Shown here in pieces: positions 32,891-41,526 of a stretch of 64,000 bases of DNA. The first letter of the stretch is position 1, and the number at the start of each line of letters is the position of its first letter. The stretch covers positions 1-64,000 of the forward strand of contig CAUFXM010000005.1 in NCBI GenBank assembly GCA_959597175.1, written 5' to 3'. The notes beneath the pieces were generated by a model. The model saw only the letters and a program-made list of their open reading frames with translations, was not told the DNA's origin and searched no databases. Source of the DNA: an uncultured Methanomassiliicoccales archaeon. Lineage in GTDB: Archaea > Thermoplasmatota > Thermoplasmata > Methanomassiliicoccales > Methanomethylophilaceae. The position numbers and the translations under genes are program-made.

Positions 32891-33772
32891 TCATGCCTCC
32901 TCGGAGGCGAAACCCCTTCTGAGGGCGTCCAGGAACAGCCTCTGTGCCTTTCCTTGGACCCCTCCCTTCTTCCAAACCAGCGACATACCCACCCTGAGTT
33001 CTGGTTCCAGGGGGACGAAGCGCAGGCCGTTGCCGTCCGTGCCAACTATGCCCTCAAGGCACAGCGCGCTGCCCATCCCTTCGGACACCAGCAGGGAGGC
33101 GTTGTAGAGAAGGTTGTAGCTGGCAACCACATCCAGTCTCGACCAGTCACCTCCGAACCATCCGGAGATCCCGTTCACCGCGGCCCTCTGCTGGGAGACG
33201 ATCAGCCTTCTGCCGACGAGGTCGGAAGGTTCTGCGAACCCCTTGGTGGCTACCGGGTCATCCTCTGTGACCATCAGCCCCCATCCGATGGTGGCGGGTA
33301 TGGAGACGAAGTCGTATCTGCTCTTGTCGGCCGGTTCGATCAGGACTCCGAAGTCCGAAAGCCCCCTGTCGAGCCTGTCGGTGACGTCGCCGGCGTTGCC
33401 GCTGTGGAATTGGAACATGACGTCCGGGTGCTCCTTGGAGAAATCCTTTGCCACCCTGGCAATCATCCTCATGGCATCGGTCTCCCCCGCGGATATCCGG
33501 ACAGTACCTCTCACGTCGGATGCGGAGATCTCCTCACGGGCCATCTCGGCCAGCTCAAGCATCTCGGACGCTCTCCTCCGGAGTATTGCCCCCTCCTCCG
33601 TCAGCTCGGTCCTCCTACTACCCCGTACGAGAAGCTTCACACCAAGCTCACCCTCCAGGACGGACATCTGGCGGGATAGGTTCGGTTGGCTCACCCCCAG
33701 CCTCTCGGCTGCGGCGGATATGCTCCCCTCATCAGCGATGGTCAGCAGGTAGCGAAGGGCCTTCAGGTCCAT
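32891..33772 (-). CDS. LysR-family transcriptional regulator
   Basis: A 293-residue LysR-type regulator. The N-terminal winged helix is typical: LRYLLTIADEGSISAAAERLGVSQPNLSRQ (residues about 5-34, given here in part: SISAAAERLGVS). The C-terminal periplasmic-binding-like effector domain spans residues 90-285. The ATG at 33772 is preceded by a minus-strand TATA-like GTTATATC. It is divergent from the acetyltransferase gene across an 80-base shared promoter region, the usual arrangement for a LysR regulator and its target. LysR proteins are uncommon in archaea, suggesting bacterial origin. Ligand unknown. Confidence 0.93.
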   Translation of the reverse strand: MDLKALRYLLTIADEGSISAAAERLGVSQPNLSRQMSVLEGELGVKLLVRGSRRTELTEEGAILRRRASEMLELAEMAREEISASDVRGTVRISAGETDAMRMIARVAKDFSKEHPDVMFQFHSGNAGDVTDRLDRGLSDFGVLIEPADKSRYDFVSIPATIGWGLMVTEDDPVATKGFAEPSDLVGRRLIVSQQRAAVNGISGWFGGDWSRLDVVASYNLLYNASLLVSEGMGSALCLEGIVGTDGNGLRFVPLEPELRVGMSLVWKKGGVQGKAQRLFLDALRRGFASEEA

Positions 33773-33852
33773 GCAATCACCATGATATAACAATAAAGCA
33801 TATCCAGATATCAAATATAAATGATTAATATGGATTGGAGGATGGCACCGTC

Positions 33853-34458
33853 ATGGAATACACGGAATCTCAGTACAGGGAGGACCTTCCGAAGCTTCAG
33901 GAGCTCCTCCGTCAGGGCAGGAAGGTCGATGGGCATTCGCCGGAACACAATGCCATGACATTCGCGGCGTACGAGGCCCGTAGGATACTGATGGACCTCA
34001 ACACCAACTTCCACACGCACGACGAGATCGTGGATCTGTTCTCACAGTTCATCGGTAAGCCTGTGGACCCGTCGTTCGGGCTGTTCCCACCGTTCTACTC
34101 CGAATTCGGGAAGAACATAACCGTGGGTAGGAACGTCTTCATCAACGCAGGGTGCCAGTTCCAGGACCATGGCGGCATCGTGTTGGACGATGGTGTGCTG
34201 ATCGGCCACAACACCGTCATCGCCACTCTGAACCATGACATGGATCCCAGGGACAGAGCATCGCTGCATCCGCGGCCGGTCCACGTTTGTCATGATGTTT
34301 GGATCGGTGCCGGGTCCGTGATATGCCCCGGCGTGACCATAGGCGAGAACTCCATAGTGGCAGCGGGTGCCGTTGTGACGAAGGATGTTCCCCCGAACGT
34401 GATCGTCGGGGGTGTGCTAGCAAGGGTCATCAAGCCTCTTCCGGACTTCCGGGAGTGA
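33853..34458 (+). CDS. Sugar O-acetyltransferase (Maa/LacA-like, left-handed beta-helix)
   Basis: A 201-residue hexapeptide-repeat acetyltransferase that moves acetyl from acetyl-CoA to a sugar or related acceptor. The N-terminal maltose/galactoside acetyltransferase cap (residues 1-55) precedes the beta-helix with repeats such as ITVGRNVFINAG, the catalytic His in NHDMDP, and VWIGAGSVICPGVTIGENSIV. The ATG at 33853 is preferred over the in-frame TTG at 33835. It is divergent from the LysR gene, which probably controls it. Confidence 0.92.
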   Translation: MEYTESQYREDLPKLQELLRQGRKVDGHSPEHNAMTFAAYEARRILMDLNTNFHTHDEIVDLFSQFIGKPVDPSFGLFPPFYSEFGKNITVGRNVFINAGCQFQDHGGIVLDDGVLIGHNTVIATLNHDMDPRDRASLHPRPVHVCHDVWIGAGSVICPGVTIGENSIVAAGAVVTKDVPPNVIVGGVLARVIKPLPDFRE

Positions 34459-34462
34459 CGTC

Positions 34463-34705
34463 TCACAGTCTCCTGCCGCAGACGCGGCAGAACGAGTCCC
34501 CGGGATCCAGAGGGGATCCGCACTCGGGGCAGCGCATTGCATCATCCAGGCCATCCCGTGAGGAACCGTTCAGGAATCCGAACCCCGCTAGAGGGAAGAA
34601 CAGGAACAGGGTGAAGAACGGGAAACCCAGGAACAGTCCCACCACGGAGATGATGATGGTGGCCACGGAGGCCACTAGAAGGATGATTCTCCAATCCGTT
34701 CTCAC
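34463..34705 (-). CDS. Small membrane protein with C-terminal zinc ribbon (third of three)
   Basis: An 80-residue protein with two N-terminal hydrophobic segments (IILLVASVATIIISVVGLFL and FFTLFLFFPLAGFGFL) and a C-terminal zinc ribbon CPECGSPLDPGDSFCRVCGRRL (two CxxCG knuckles). The start is GTG at 34705, preceded by GGCAGGAGG, which is itself the sequence coding for the CGRRL end of the zinc ribbon in the overlapping upstream gene. Function unknown. Similar double-zinc-ribbon membrane proteins are widespread and uncharacterised. Confidence 0.7.
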   Translation of the reverse strand: MRTDWRIILLVASVATIIISVVGLFLGFPFFTLFLFFPLAGFGFLNGSSRDGLDDAMRCPECGSPLDPGDSFCRVCGRRL

Positions 34706-35027
34706 GATATCGCAGCCTCCTGCCGCACACCCCGCAGTGCTTGTCCCCGTCGTTCAGGGCGGATCCGCACTCGGGGCAGTATCCGAACCCCATCCCGCCG
34801 CGCTCCTCCAAGGGAGGGCAGGGTTCCGGGGGCGAAGGGCTGACGGAAGACCCGATAGCCTTCGATGGTCTCATGAACAGCATGAGGCCTGTAGTCACGC
34901 ATCCGAGGAAGACGAACAAGACCAGTGCCCACAATGGGCTCCAGTTGACAATCCCGTAGACCATCATGACGAACATGGCCGCCCCCACGACCACGAATGC
35001 TGCTCCCACCGGTCTGTGCCAGTCCAT
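34542..35027 (-). CDS. Small membrane protein with zinc ribbon (second of three)
   Basis: A 161-residue frame: two hydrophobic segments (VGAAFVVVGAAMFVMMVYGI, LWALVLFVFLGCVTTGLMLF), a proline-rich linker, then the zinc ribbon CPECGSALNDGDKHCGVCGRRL. The frame continues another 60 residues past the ribbon through the next gene. That tail has odd composition (His-rich, then Pro/Gly) and looks non-functional. The ATG at 35027 is preceded by GGGAGGAGG, again within the CGRRL-coding sequence of the upstream gene. Confidence 0.68.
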   Translation of the reverse strand: MDWHRPVGAAFVVVGAAMFVMMVYGIVNWSPLWALVLFVFLGCVTTGLMLFMRPSKAIGSSVSPSPPEPCPPLEERGGMGFGYCPECGSALNDGDKHCGVCGRRLRYRENGLENHPSSGLRGHHHHLRGGTVPGFPVLHPVPVLPSSGVRIPERFLTGWPG

Positions 35028-35356
35028 CGTAGCCTCCTCCCGCACACCCCGCAGTAAAGGAACCCATCGCTGAGGGGCGACCCGCAGTAGGGGCAGTACC
35101 CGTTGGACGCGCCCCCGTGCTGGGGAGCCCCGGGGACGCTCTCGTCGGATGCGGGCGGTTGCTGAACGGGGGGCGCCACATTCTCCGGGGCCTTGGCGAC
35201 CTTGACCATCCTGGTGGCCCCGATCATGATGAAGACGATTCCGAACAGCGTGAAGATCGGGCCTATCGGGGCCGGGATCATCAGGGTCATCATCGTCCAC
35301 ACTATCCCGAAGACGACCACCGCACCCAAAGTCAGCATGCTTCCCGTACGACCCAT
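34964..35356 (-). CDS. Small membrane protein with zinc ribbon (first of three)
   Basis: A 130-residue protein, first of the overlapping set: two hydrophobic segments (LTLGAVVVFGIVWTMMTLMI, IFTLFGIVFIMIGATRM), a Pro/Ala linker, then the zinc ribbon CPYCGSPLSDGFLYCGVCGRRL and a 20-residue tail that overlaps the next gene. I placed the start at the ATG at 35356. An earlier in-frame ATG at 35467 would add an unlikely polar N-terminus. The three copies probably arose by tandem duplication. Confidence 0.7.
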   Translation of the reverse strand: MGRTGSMLTLGAVVVFGIVWTMMTLMIPAPIGPIFTLFGIVFIMIGATRMVKVAKAPENVAPPVQQPPASDESVPGAPQHGGASNGYCPYCGSPLSDGFLYCGVCGRRLRWTGTDRWEQHSWSWGRPCSS

Positions 35357-35523
35357 AGAATGCACCCATCGCGGTATGGAGGATTCGGTTGTTAACGATG
35401 ACGTCTGGATGACGGAGACTCCGACGGTTCTTCCATCCACGGATGCAGGTAATCCTTCCAGAAGCACCGTTTTCGCAGACCGTCGACCGAAAAGAGGTTA
35501 GGACGAGTCGCCATCCGGGTGGC

Positions 35524-36672
35524 ATGGAACTCCCTGTAGATGCGGAAGGGCTCAGGGCATTGGCTTCTAGGTACCGTGAGGGTGAAGGCGTGGAGAGGGA
35601 CGCGGCAAAAGCCATCGATCTCTACAGGATGGCCGCGGATATAGGTGATGCGGCATCTGCATCATCGTTGGGATACATGCTCCTGGTCGGGGAAGGGTGT
35701 GAAATCGACGGTGACGAGGCACTCAGGTACCTGAGGATGGGTGCCGAGGGCGGCGATTCTAAGGCGATGGTCAACCTGGCAAATCTCATGCTGTGCGACG
35801 ATCCGGCATCTGCCGCCAGGTGGTTCTCCCTAGCCGCGGAGATGGGGAACGTCACGGCAATGAGGAACCTCGCCACGATGCTGCGCAACGGTCAAGGGGT
35901 CGGGAAGGATCCAGAGGCCGCGGTCGCGCTCCTCTGCAGGGCTGCAGACACGGGCGATCTGGATTCGATAAGCATCCTGGCGTACATGTACCGTACGGGC
36001 GAGGGGGTGGAGGAGGACAAGTCGGAGGCCCTGAGGCTCTACCGCATCGCCGCGGAGGCAGGCGACCCAGACTCCCAGTACGACCTGGCGTTCATGCTGG
36101 ACACCGGCGAAGGGGTCCCTGCCGAGCATGCCGAGGCCGAGAGATGGTTCAGGCTGTCCGCCGACCAGGGCGACGTCGACGCCTGTCTGTGCATCGGCGG
36201 GATACTTTACGAGCGCGGGGACTTCGAGGGAGCCGAGGGCTATTTCATGAGCGCGGCCCTAAAGGGGGATGTGAAGGCCGCGTACAACCTGGGGCTGATA
36301 TATCTGGAGGGGTCTCTCGGGGAGCCGGATACGGACAAGGCCTCGGAGTGGTTCGAGACTGCCGCATCGGAGGGGTTCGCATTCGCCCAGACGATGATGG
36401 GCACGATCCTCCTGGATTCAGGCAATCCGACCGCGGCAGCGGATTGGTTCTCAAAGTCTGCGGACCAGGGGGAGCCGACGGCCATGTACAACCTCGGCGC
36501 CATGGCCCTCTCCGGCCAGATCGCGATGGACGATGCCAGGGCGATGGACCTGCTGGTTAGGGCCGCCTCCTCGGGCATCCCTCAGGCGGCGGAGCTGATC
36601 TCGAGGATCACCAGCGGAGGATCTCGTCGAGGGAACCTATCGGATACGTGCAGTCGATCTCTGTGTCGTTGA
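35524..36672 (+). CDS. Sel1-repeat (TPR-like) protein
   Basis: A 382-residue solenoid of about ten Sel1-like repeats, for example RYREGEGVERDAAKAIDLYR, MYRTGEGVEEDKSEALRLYR and ADQGEPTAMYNLGAMALSG. Such repeats mediate protein-protein contacts, often in signalling or host interaction. There is no signal peptide or membrane anchor, so it should be cytoplasmic. I placed the start at the ATG at 35524. The last 21 residues (from RITSGG on) overlap the convergent HAD gene by 65 bases and look like an extension past the repeats. Confidence 0.88.
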   Translation: MELPVDAEGLRALASRYREGEGVERDAAKAIDLYRMAADIGDAASASSLGYMLLVGEGCEIDGDEALRYLRMGAEGGDSKAMVNLANLMLCDDPASAARWFSLAAEMGNVTAMRNLATMLRNGQGVGKDPEAAVALLCRAADTGDLDSISILAYMYRTGEGVEEDKSEALRLYRIAAEAGDPDSQYDLAFMLDTGEGVPAEHAEAERWFRLSADQGDVDACLCIGGILYERGDFEGAEGYFMSAALKGDVKAAYNLGLIYLEGSLGEPDTDKASEWFETAASEGFAFAQTMMGTILLDSGNPTAAADWFSKSADQGEPTAMYNLGAMALSGQIAMDDARAMDLLVRAASSGIPQAAELISRITSGGSRRGNLSDTCSRSLCR

Positions 36673-37237
36673 GGCCGTTGTGGCGGTTCACGATGGCGCA
36701 GTCCATGCCCACAGCCTTGGCGGCGAGGGCGTCGTTCAGGCTGTCCCCGACGTAGAGGGCGTCATCGACCGGTACGTCGAAATGCGAGAGTCCGAGGAGG
36801 ATCGGGTCCGGGCTGGGCTTGTGGTTGACCGTGTCGTCGAACCCGACGATGACCTCGGGGAACGACTCCATCCCGTTGGCCCTGAGGAGGTTCTCGATCT
36901 TGTAGGTCATCTTGCCCGAGACGATGCCCATCCTCTTGCCCGCGGACCTCAGCGTCTCCAGGACCATGCGGGTCTCCGGGAACGGTTCGGCTCCGAGGTA
37001 AGCATCGGACCTGACGACCTTCATGAACTCCTCGCGGTACGCTTCGTACATGGAGGGATCGTCGCAGTACCTCTCGAACACCTGGTCCATGGACAGTCCC
37101 AGGCATTCCGCGAACCTCTGTTCGTTGTACTCCACCCCGAGCAGCGGAAGGGCGTTCCTCAGGATGACCGTGATGCCGTACCTGGTGTCGAACAGGGTGT
37201 TGTCGAAATCGAACAGGTAGAGCTCGTATTCCCTCAT
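36608..37237 (-). CDS. HAD-superfamily phosphatase (phosphoglycolate phosphatase-like)
   Basis: A 209-residue HAD hydrolase with motif I DFDNTLFD (nucleophile Asp at residue 10), a helical cap, motif II VSGK, the motif III lysine in NHKPSPDP, and motif IV VGDSLNDALAA. The ATG at 37237 overlaps the stop of the UbiE-like gene in ATGA, so it is the last gene of a three-gene operon with UbiA and UbiE homologues. It might dephosphorylate a pathway intermediate, but HAD specificity cannot be read from sequence. Confidence 0.9.
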   Translation of the reverse strand: MREYELYLFDFDNTLFDTRYGITVILRNALPLLGVEYNEQRFAECLGLSMDQVFERYCDDPSMYEAYREEFMKVVRSDAYLGAEPFPETRMVLETLRSAGKRMGIVSGKMTYKIENLLRANGMESFPEVIVGFDDTVNHKPSPDPILLGLSHFDVPVDDALYVGDSLNDALAAKAVGMDCAIVNRHNGLNDTEIDCTYPIGSLDEILRW

Positions 37238-37983
37238 TTGGTCCCCACGTAGATGTTGACGGCGCCGAAGGACTTGACGTAGAACCTGGCATCCTCGAAT
37301 CCGGCCTTGCGGAAGATCCTGACCATGTCCTCTCCGTAGGGGAAGCCCTCGATCGAGGCGGTGAGCCACTCGTAGGCGGACTGCCGGCCGTCGATGGATT
37401 TCCCCTTGTCGTACTTGCGGCCGTACCTCTTGACCCTCTTCATGTAGATGTTGTAGAAGAAGCGGATCACGCCGTTCTTGGGTTTGGAGAGCTCGGCGAC
37501 CACGACTCTGCCGCCCGGTGCCAGGACACGGTGCATCTCGGAGACGGCCTTCTGTATGTCGCAGACGTTGCGGAGCATGTACCCGGATGTCACGAGGTCG
37601 AACGATCCGTCGGGGAACTGGAGGTTCAGGGCATCGCCCTCCTGCCAGTCGATCTTCACGGGGAGGCCCAGCTCCGACTCCTTCCTGGCGGCCAGCTCGA
37701 GCATCCTGGGGGTAATGTCCACGCCGACTACCGTGGATCCCTCCCCGGCGGTCCTGGCGACGTGGAACGCGATCTCTCCGGTCCCGGTCCCGACGTCAAG
37801 GCATCTCTTGCCGCGGATGTCCCCGGCCTTCCTCATCATGAACTTGTGCCAGCCCTGCACCATGTGCATGCTCATGATCTCGTTCATCTCGTCGTAGTAG
37901 TCCGCGATCTCGGTGAACACATCCTTGATGTACTCCTCCTTCCCCTCGAACTGTACACCGGTCTTGAGCTCCTCTTCAGCCAT
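37234..37983 (-). CDS. UbiE/MenG-like C-methyltransferase
   Basis: A 249-residue SAM-dependent methyltransferase of the UbiE/COQ5 (MenG) family. The N-terminus FTEIADYYDEMNEIMSM, motif I CLDVGTGTGEIAFHVA, the signature YMLRNVCDIQKAVSEMHRVL and the AELSKPKNGVI segment are close to demethylmenaquinone methyltransferases. It lies one base after a UbiA-type prenyltransferase. Methanogens of this order are not known to make menaquinone, so the pair may act on another prenylated aromatic such as a methanophenazine-like carrier. This is inference. Confidence 0.88.
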   Translation of the reverse strand: MAEEELKTGVQFEGKEEYIKDVFTEIADYYDEMNEIMSMHMVQGWHKFMMRKAGDIRGKRCLDVGTGTGEIAFHVARTAGEGSTVVGVDITPRMLELAARKESELGLPVKIDWQEGDALNLQFPDGSFDLVTSGYMLRNVCDIQKAVSEMHRVLAPGGRVVVAELSKPKNGVIRFFYNIYMKRVKRYGRKYDKGKSIDGRQSAYEWLTASIEGFPYGEDMVRIFRKAGFEDARFYVKSFGAVNIYVGTK

Positions 37984-37984
37984 C

Positions 37985-38911
37985 TCAGATCACCTGTGAA
38001 ACATAGAACGAAATCAAATACCCTGCTACCAGCAGAACCCCGAAGTGCCAGTTCATCCTGAACGCCATGGGCACGAGCATGAAGCTCGCATGGGGGTCGG
38101 ATGCCGCCCGTCCCGCGTTCTCCACGAGTCTCCAGAGGTCGTACAGGGCGATGAACGCGATCGCGCATCCCAGGGGGGCGATGCCTGCGACGATCAGTAC
38201 GAGCAGGACCGGGAACCCCACGGAGCACATGAAGTAGTACAGCTTGAGGGCCCCCCCGTAGGAGAGGTGCCCGCACAGCGTACCGACGTCGGCCCTCTTG
38301 TCCTCGTGGTAGTCCCTCGTCTCGTTACCGGTGAGGACCGCGGTGATCATGAACGCGTTCGGCAGGCCCAGCAGGAGGACCTCCCAGGAGAACATCTCGC
38401 CGGTGAGGACGTAGTACGTGCCGAGAGGCATCAGCAGGCCCATCATCAGGAAGACCGACGGCTGTCCGAGTCCGTAGTACTTGTACGCGGGGCCTACGGT
38501 GTACATCCCGGCCCCGATGATGCCGAGGACCCCGTAGACCACGATGCCCCATCCGACATGCCATATGAACACGAGCCCTATGAGGCATGTGACCATGATG
38601 CAGGCGACCCCCATCATGAAGACGTGCTTCGGTTTGAGCACTCCGGTCACCAGCTCGGGCGAGCGGGTCTCGTTCTCGACGGTGTCCGTGCCCTTAGCGA
38701 AATCACCGTATGTGTTCAGCAGGTTGGACGCGGACTGCAGGAGTATCCCGCCGATGAGCACTAGGACTAGCAGCACCCACTCCAACGGGCCGAACGAATG
38801 GTGCGTGTACGCGACCGCTCCGCCGATGAGAACGGGTATGACCGCACCGTGCAGCGTCCAAGGCCTGAACGCGTTCCACCAACCCGCCTTGACGGGCCTG
38901 ACTCCGGACAT
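37985..38911 (-). CDS. UbiA-family prenyltransferase (MenA-like)
   Basis: A 308-residue membrane prenyltransferase with eight to nine helices. The two Asp-rich diphosphate-binding motifs are NLLNTYGDFAKGTD and NETRDYHEDKRADVGT, in the form seen in 1,4-dihydroxy-2-naphthoate polyprenyltransferase (MenA). GAGMYTVGPAYKYYGLGQP between them is also MenA-like. I placed the start at the ATG at 38911. A TTG at 38935 is possible. It is operonic with a UbiE-like methyltransferase and a HAD phosphatase. The aromatic acceptor is unknown. Confidence 0.88.
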   Translation of the reverse strand: MSGVRPVKAGWWNAFRPWTLHGAVIPVLIGGAVAYTHHSFGPLEWVLLVLVLIGGILLQSASNLLNTYGDFAKGTDTVENETRSPELVTGVLKPKHVFMMGVACIMVTCLIGLVFIWHVGWGIVVYGVLGIIGAGMYTVGPAYKYYGLGQPSVFLMMGLLMPLGTYYVLTGEMFSWEVLLLGLPNAFMITAVLTGNETRDYHEDKRADVGTLCGHLSYGGALKLYYFMCSVGFPVLLVLIVAGIAPLGCAIAFIALYDLWRLVENAGRAASDPHASFMLVPMAFRMNWHFGVLLVAGYLISFYVSQVI

Positions 38912-39027
38912 CGTCCCCGTGAACGTGTCAACCAATTAGAAACATTGGTTCCCATCGCCGTCTGGGCGGGGGCAACCGTACGACTGGTCCGGCACGGGAT
39001 GAGCCACGGGGATGCTGCGGGGGTTTC

Positions 39028-39054
39028 GGAGGGGGGGGGGGACCCCCCCCCTCC
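39028..39054 (-). terminator. Homopolymer G/C hairpin after htpG
   Basis: A run of 11 G, one A and 9 C (39031-39051) flanked by GGA and TCC folds into a 12-bp stem. It lies between the htpG stop and the UbiA gene, both on the minus strand, and may end the htpG transcript. Long G/C runs are also prone to length errors. Confidence 0.45.
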
Positions 39055-39077
39055 CATGTTTACGACCGGCAGGCGGC

Positions 39078-40985
39078 TCAGAAGAGGCTGAACACCCTGT
39101 CGGAGTACCCGAGCATGTCATCAACCGGCATTCCGGCGATGAGCAGGGCCTGGTCGTACATGATCCGGGCCATCTCGGCGGCCCTCCCCCTGTCGGTCGA
39201 GTAGACCTCCTTGAACCTGGCGTATGCAGGGCTGTCTGCGTTGATCTCCAGGACGCGCCTGGCCTTCACCCTGCCGCCCTCCGATCCGGGGATCGAGGCG
39301 AAGTACTTCTCCATCTCCAGGGACACGTCCCCGTCCGTGCTGAGGCACACGGCGTGGCTCTTGAGGGTCCTGGACAGTCTGACGTCGACGACCGCGTCCC
39401 CCAGGGTCTCCTTGACGAAGCCGAGCACCTCCTTCTCGGCCTCCTGGCGCTCCTCATGCTCCTTCTGCTCGTCCTCGGAGTCCAGACCCAGGTCGCCACT
39501 TGTCACGTCGCAGAACTGCTTCCCGTCGTAATCGCGCAGGGTCTTGGCCACGAACTCGTCCGCATCCTCTGTGAAGCAGAGGATGTCGTATCCCTTTGAC
39601 CTGACCTGTTCGGTCTGGGGCACCTGCTTCGCCCTGGCGACCGACTCCGCCGATGCGTAGTAGATCCTCTCCTGTCCCTCGGGCATTGCATCCACGTACT
39701 CCCTGAGGGTGACGGGCCTCTCCTTGTCGAAGGACTCGAAGAGCAGGAGGTCCTTCAGCAGGTCGGATTTGGCCCCGAAGTCCTCCACGATCCCGTACTT
39801 CAGCTGCGGTCCGAAGCTCTTGAAGAACTCCAGATAGGTGTCCCTGTCCTCATCCAGCAGTCTGGAGAGTTCGGCCTTGATCTTCTTCTCCAGGTTGCTC
39901 CTGATGGTAGCAAGCTGGCGGTCGTGCTGCAGCATCTCCCTGGAGATGTTGAGCGATAGGTCCGGGGAGTCCACGACGCCTCTGACGAATCTGAAGCATT
40001 CCGGGAGGACGTCCTTGCACTTCTCCATGATGAGCACGCCGGAAGAGTACAGCTGCAGTCCCGGTTCGAACTCCCTGCTGTAGAAGTTGTACGGTGCCAC
40101 CTTGGGGATGAAGAGCATGGCGCGGTAGCTGACCACCCCCTCGGCGTTGACCCTGATGACCGAAACGGGGTCCTCCCAGTCGTGGAACTTCTCCTTGTAG
40201 AATGCCTTGCAGTCCTCGTCGGAGACCTCGTCCTTGCCGCGCTGCCATATGGGGACCATGCTGTTGACGACCTCGTCCTTGACGGTCGTGACCCAGTCCT
40301 TCTTGGGCTTGCCCTCCTCGTCGGTCTCACCGGTCTCCACGTAGTCCTCGTGCTCGATGTCCATGTGGATGGGCCAGCGGACGTAGTCGGAGTACTTCTT
40401 CACGAGGTTCCTCAGGTTGTACGGGTCGAGGTACTCGCTGTACCTCTCGTTCTCGTCATCCTCCCTGAGATGCATGACGACCTCCGTTCCCCAGGAGTCC
40501 TTGTCGCACTCTTTGATGGTGTATCCGTCGGCGCCCTCGCTCGACCACTCCCATCCCTGGTCGTCCCCGTATGCCTTGGACCTGACCGTGACCTTGTCCG
40601 ACACGAGGAACGCGGAGTAGAACCCTACGCCGAACTGTCCGATGATGTCGACGTCATGCCCCTCCTCCATGGATTTCTTGAAGTCGAGCGAGCCGCTGTG
40701 GGCGATGACGCCCAGGTTGCCCTCCATGTCCTCCTTGTTCATCCCGATCCCGTTGTCGATGACGGTGACCGTGCGGGCATCCCTGTCCGGCACGACCCTG
40801 ATCTGAAGGTCCTCCCTGGCCACGGCCACGGAGGGGTCGGTGATCGACTTGTAATGGAGCTTGTCCAGCGCATCCGAGGCGTTGGAGACGATCTCCCTCA
40901 GGAAGATCTCCCTATGGGTGTAGATGGAGTTGATCATCAGGTTGAGTAGCTGCTTGGATTCGGCTTTGAACTGTCTCTTTGCCAT
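39078..40985 (-). CDS. htpG: Chaperone HtpG (Hsp90)
   Basis: A 635-residue Hsp90 ATPase chaperone. The N-terminal GHKL domain shows IVSNASDALDKL, VIDNGIGMN, and the lid-region motif GQFGVGFYSAF. The middle domain (residues about 230-490) includes RGVVDSPDLSLNISRE with the catalytic Arg, and the C-terminal dimerisation domain follows. The ATG at 40985 is the family start. Upstream in-frame codons reach 41060 but lie in the promoter. HtpG is rare in archaea, so this gene was probably gained from bacteria. Confidence 0.96.
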   Translation of the reverse strand: MAKRQFKAESKQLLNLMINSIYTHREIFLREIVSNASDALDKLHYKSITDPSVAVAREDLQIRVVPDRDARTVTVIDNGIGMNKEDMEGNLGVIAHSGSLDFKKSMEEGHDVDIIGQFGVGFYSAFLVSDKVTVRSKAYGDDQGWEWSSEGADGYTIKECDKDSWGTEVVMHLREDDENERYSEYLDPYNLRNLVKKYSDYVRWPIHMDIEHEDYVETGETDEEGKPKKDWVTTVKDEVVNSMVPIWQRGKDEVSDEDCKAFYKEKFHDWEDPVSVIRVNAEGVVSYRAMLFIPKVAPYNFYSREFEPGLQLYSSGVLIMEKCKDVLPECFRFVRGVVDSPDLSLNISREMLQHDRQLATIRSNLEKKIKAELSRLLDEDRDTYLEFFKSFGPQLKYGIVEDFGAKSDLLKDLLLFESFDKERPVTLREYVDAMPEGQERIYYASAESVARAKQVPQTEQVRSKGYDILCFTEDADEFVAKTLRDYDGKQFCDVTSGDLGLDSEDEQKEHEERQEAEKEVLGFVKETLGDAVVDVRLSRTLKSHAVCLSTDGDVSLEMEKYFASIPGSEGGRVKARRVLEINADSPAYARFKEVYSTDRGRAAEMARIMYDQALLIAGMPVDDMLGYSDRVFSLF

Positions 40986-41109
40986 CCTAATCGCCTTCTG
41001 GTCCCCCTCGTTGTAGGGGGCGGATGAGATTCTACTGTTAGAACTTCTATAAATATTCATCTATTATTCCCATGAGCTCTATAATATGGTCCATGACGAT
41101 TGACAATGT

Positions 41110-41526
41110 ATGAGGCGGTATCCGGCGTACCTGTGGGCGGTCGTGGCGTACATGGCGGCGCTCATACTGGGGGCGACCCTGGTCACGATGAACGTCTGCG
41201 GGATGTCGGCCACGGACTCCTTCTACTTCGTGGTCCAGACCCTGTGGACGGTCGGTTACGGGGACATAGTGCCGCAGGGCGAGGAGGGCAGGGCGATAGC
41301 GATCGTGGTCATGCTGTTCGGGACGGTCGGGATAACCTCCGCGCTGGGAGTGGTCGGCGGGATGGTCCTCGACATGCACTCGAAGCGTCACGAGAAGCTT
41401 GAGACCGAGATAGAGGACATCCGGAGGAGGAACAGGGAGGCCCTGTACCGCTGGGGCGAGAAGCGCGGAATCCCGAGGGAGTCCATCGACAGGGCGCTGG
41501 AGGAGATGAGGGATGAACAGGGATGA
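41110..41526 (+). CDS. Two-TM potassium channel subunit (first)
   Basis: A 138-residue protein with a transmembrane helix, a pore loop with the K+ selectivity filter TLWTVGYGDIVP, and a second helix, then a charged coiled-coil-like C-terminus (KRHEKLETEIEDIRRRNREALYR). There is no RCK domain. A second filter-bearing protein follows with a 14-base overlap, so the two may form heteromeric pores. The ATG at 41110 fits the start of the first helix. Confidence 0.88.
   Translation: MRRYPAYLWAVVAYMAALILGATLVTMNVCGMSATDSFYFVVQTLWTVGYGDIVPQGEEGRAIAIVVMLFGTVGITSALGVVGGMVLDMHSKRHEKLETEIEDIRRRNREALYRWGEKRGIPRESIDRALEEMRDEQG

Noticed and set aside
34542..35615. 357-codon minus-strand frame as one long protein.
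   Set aside because: It joins parts of three zinc-ribbon genes in one frame; only the section from 35027 looks like a real protein.
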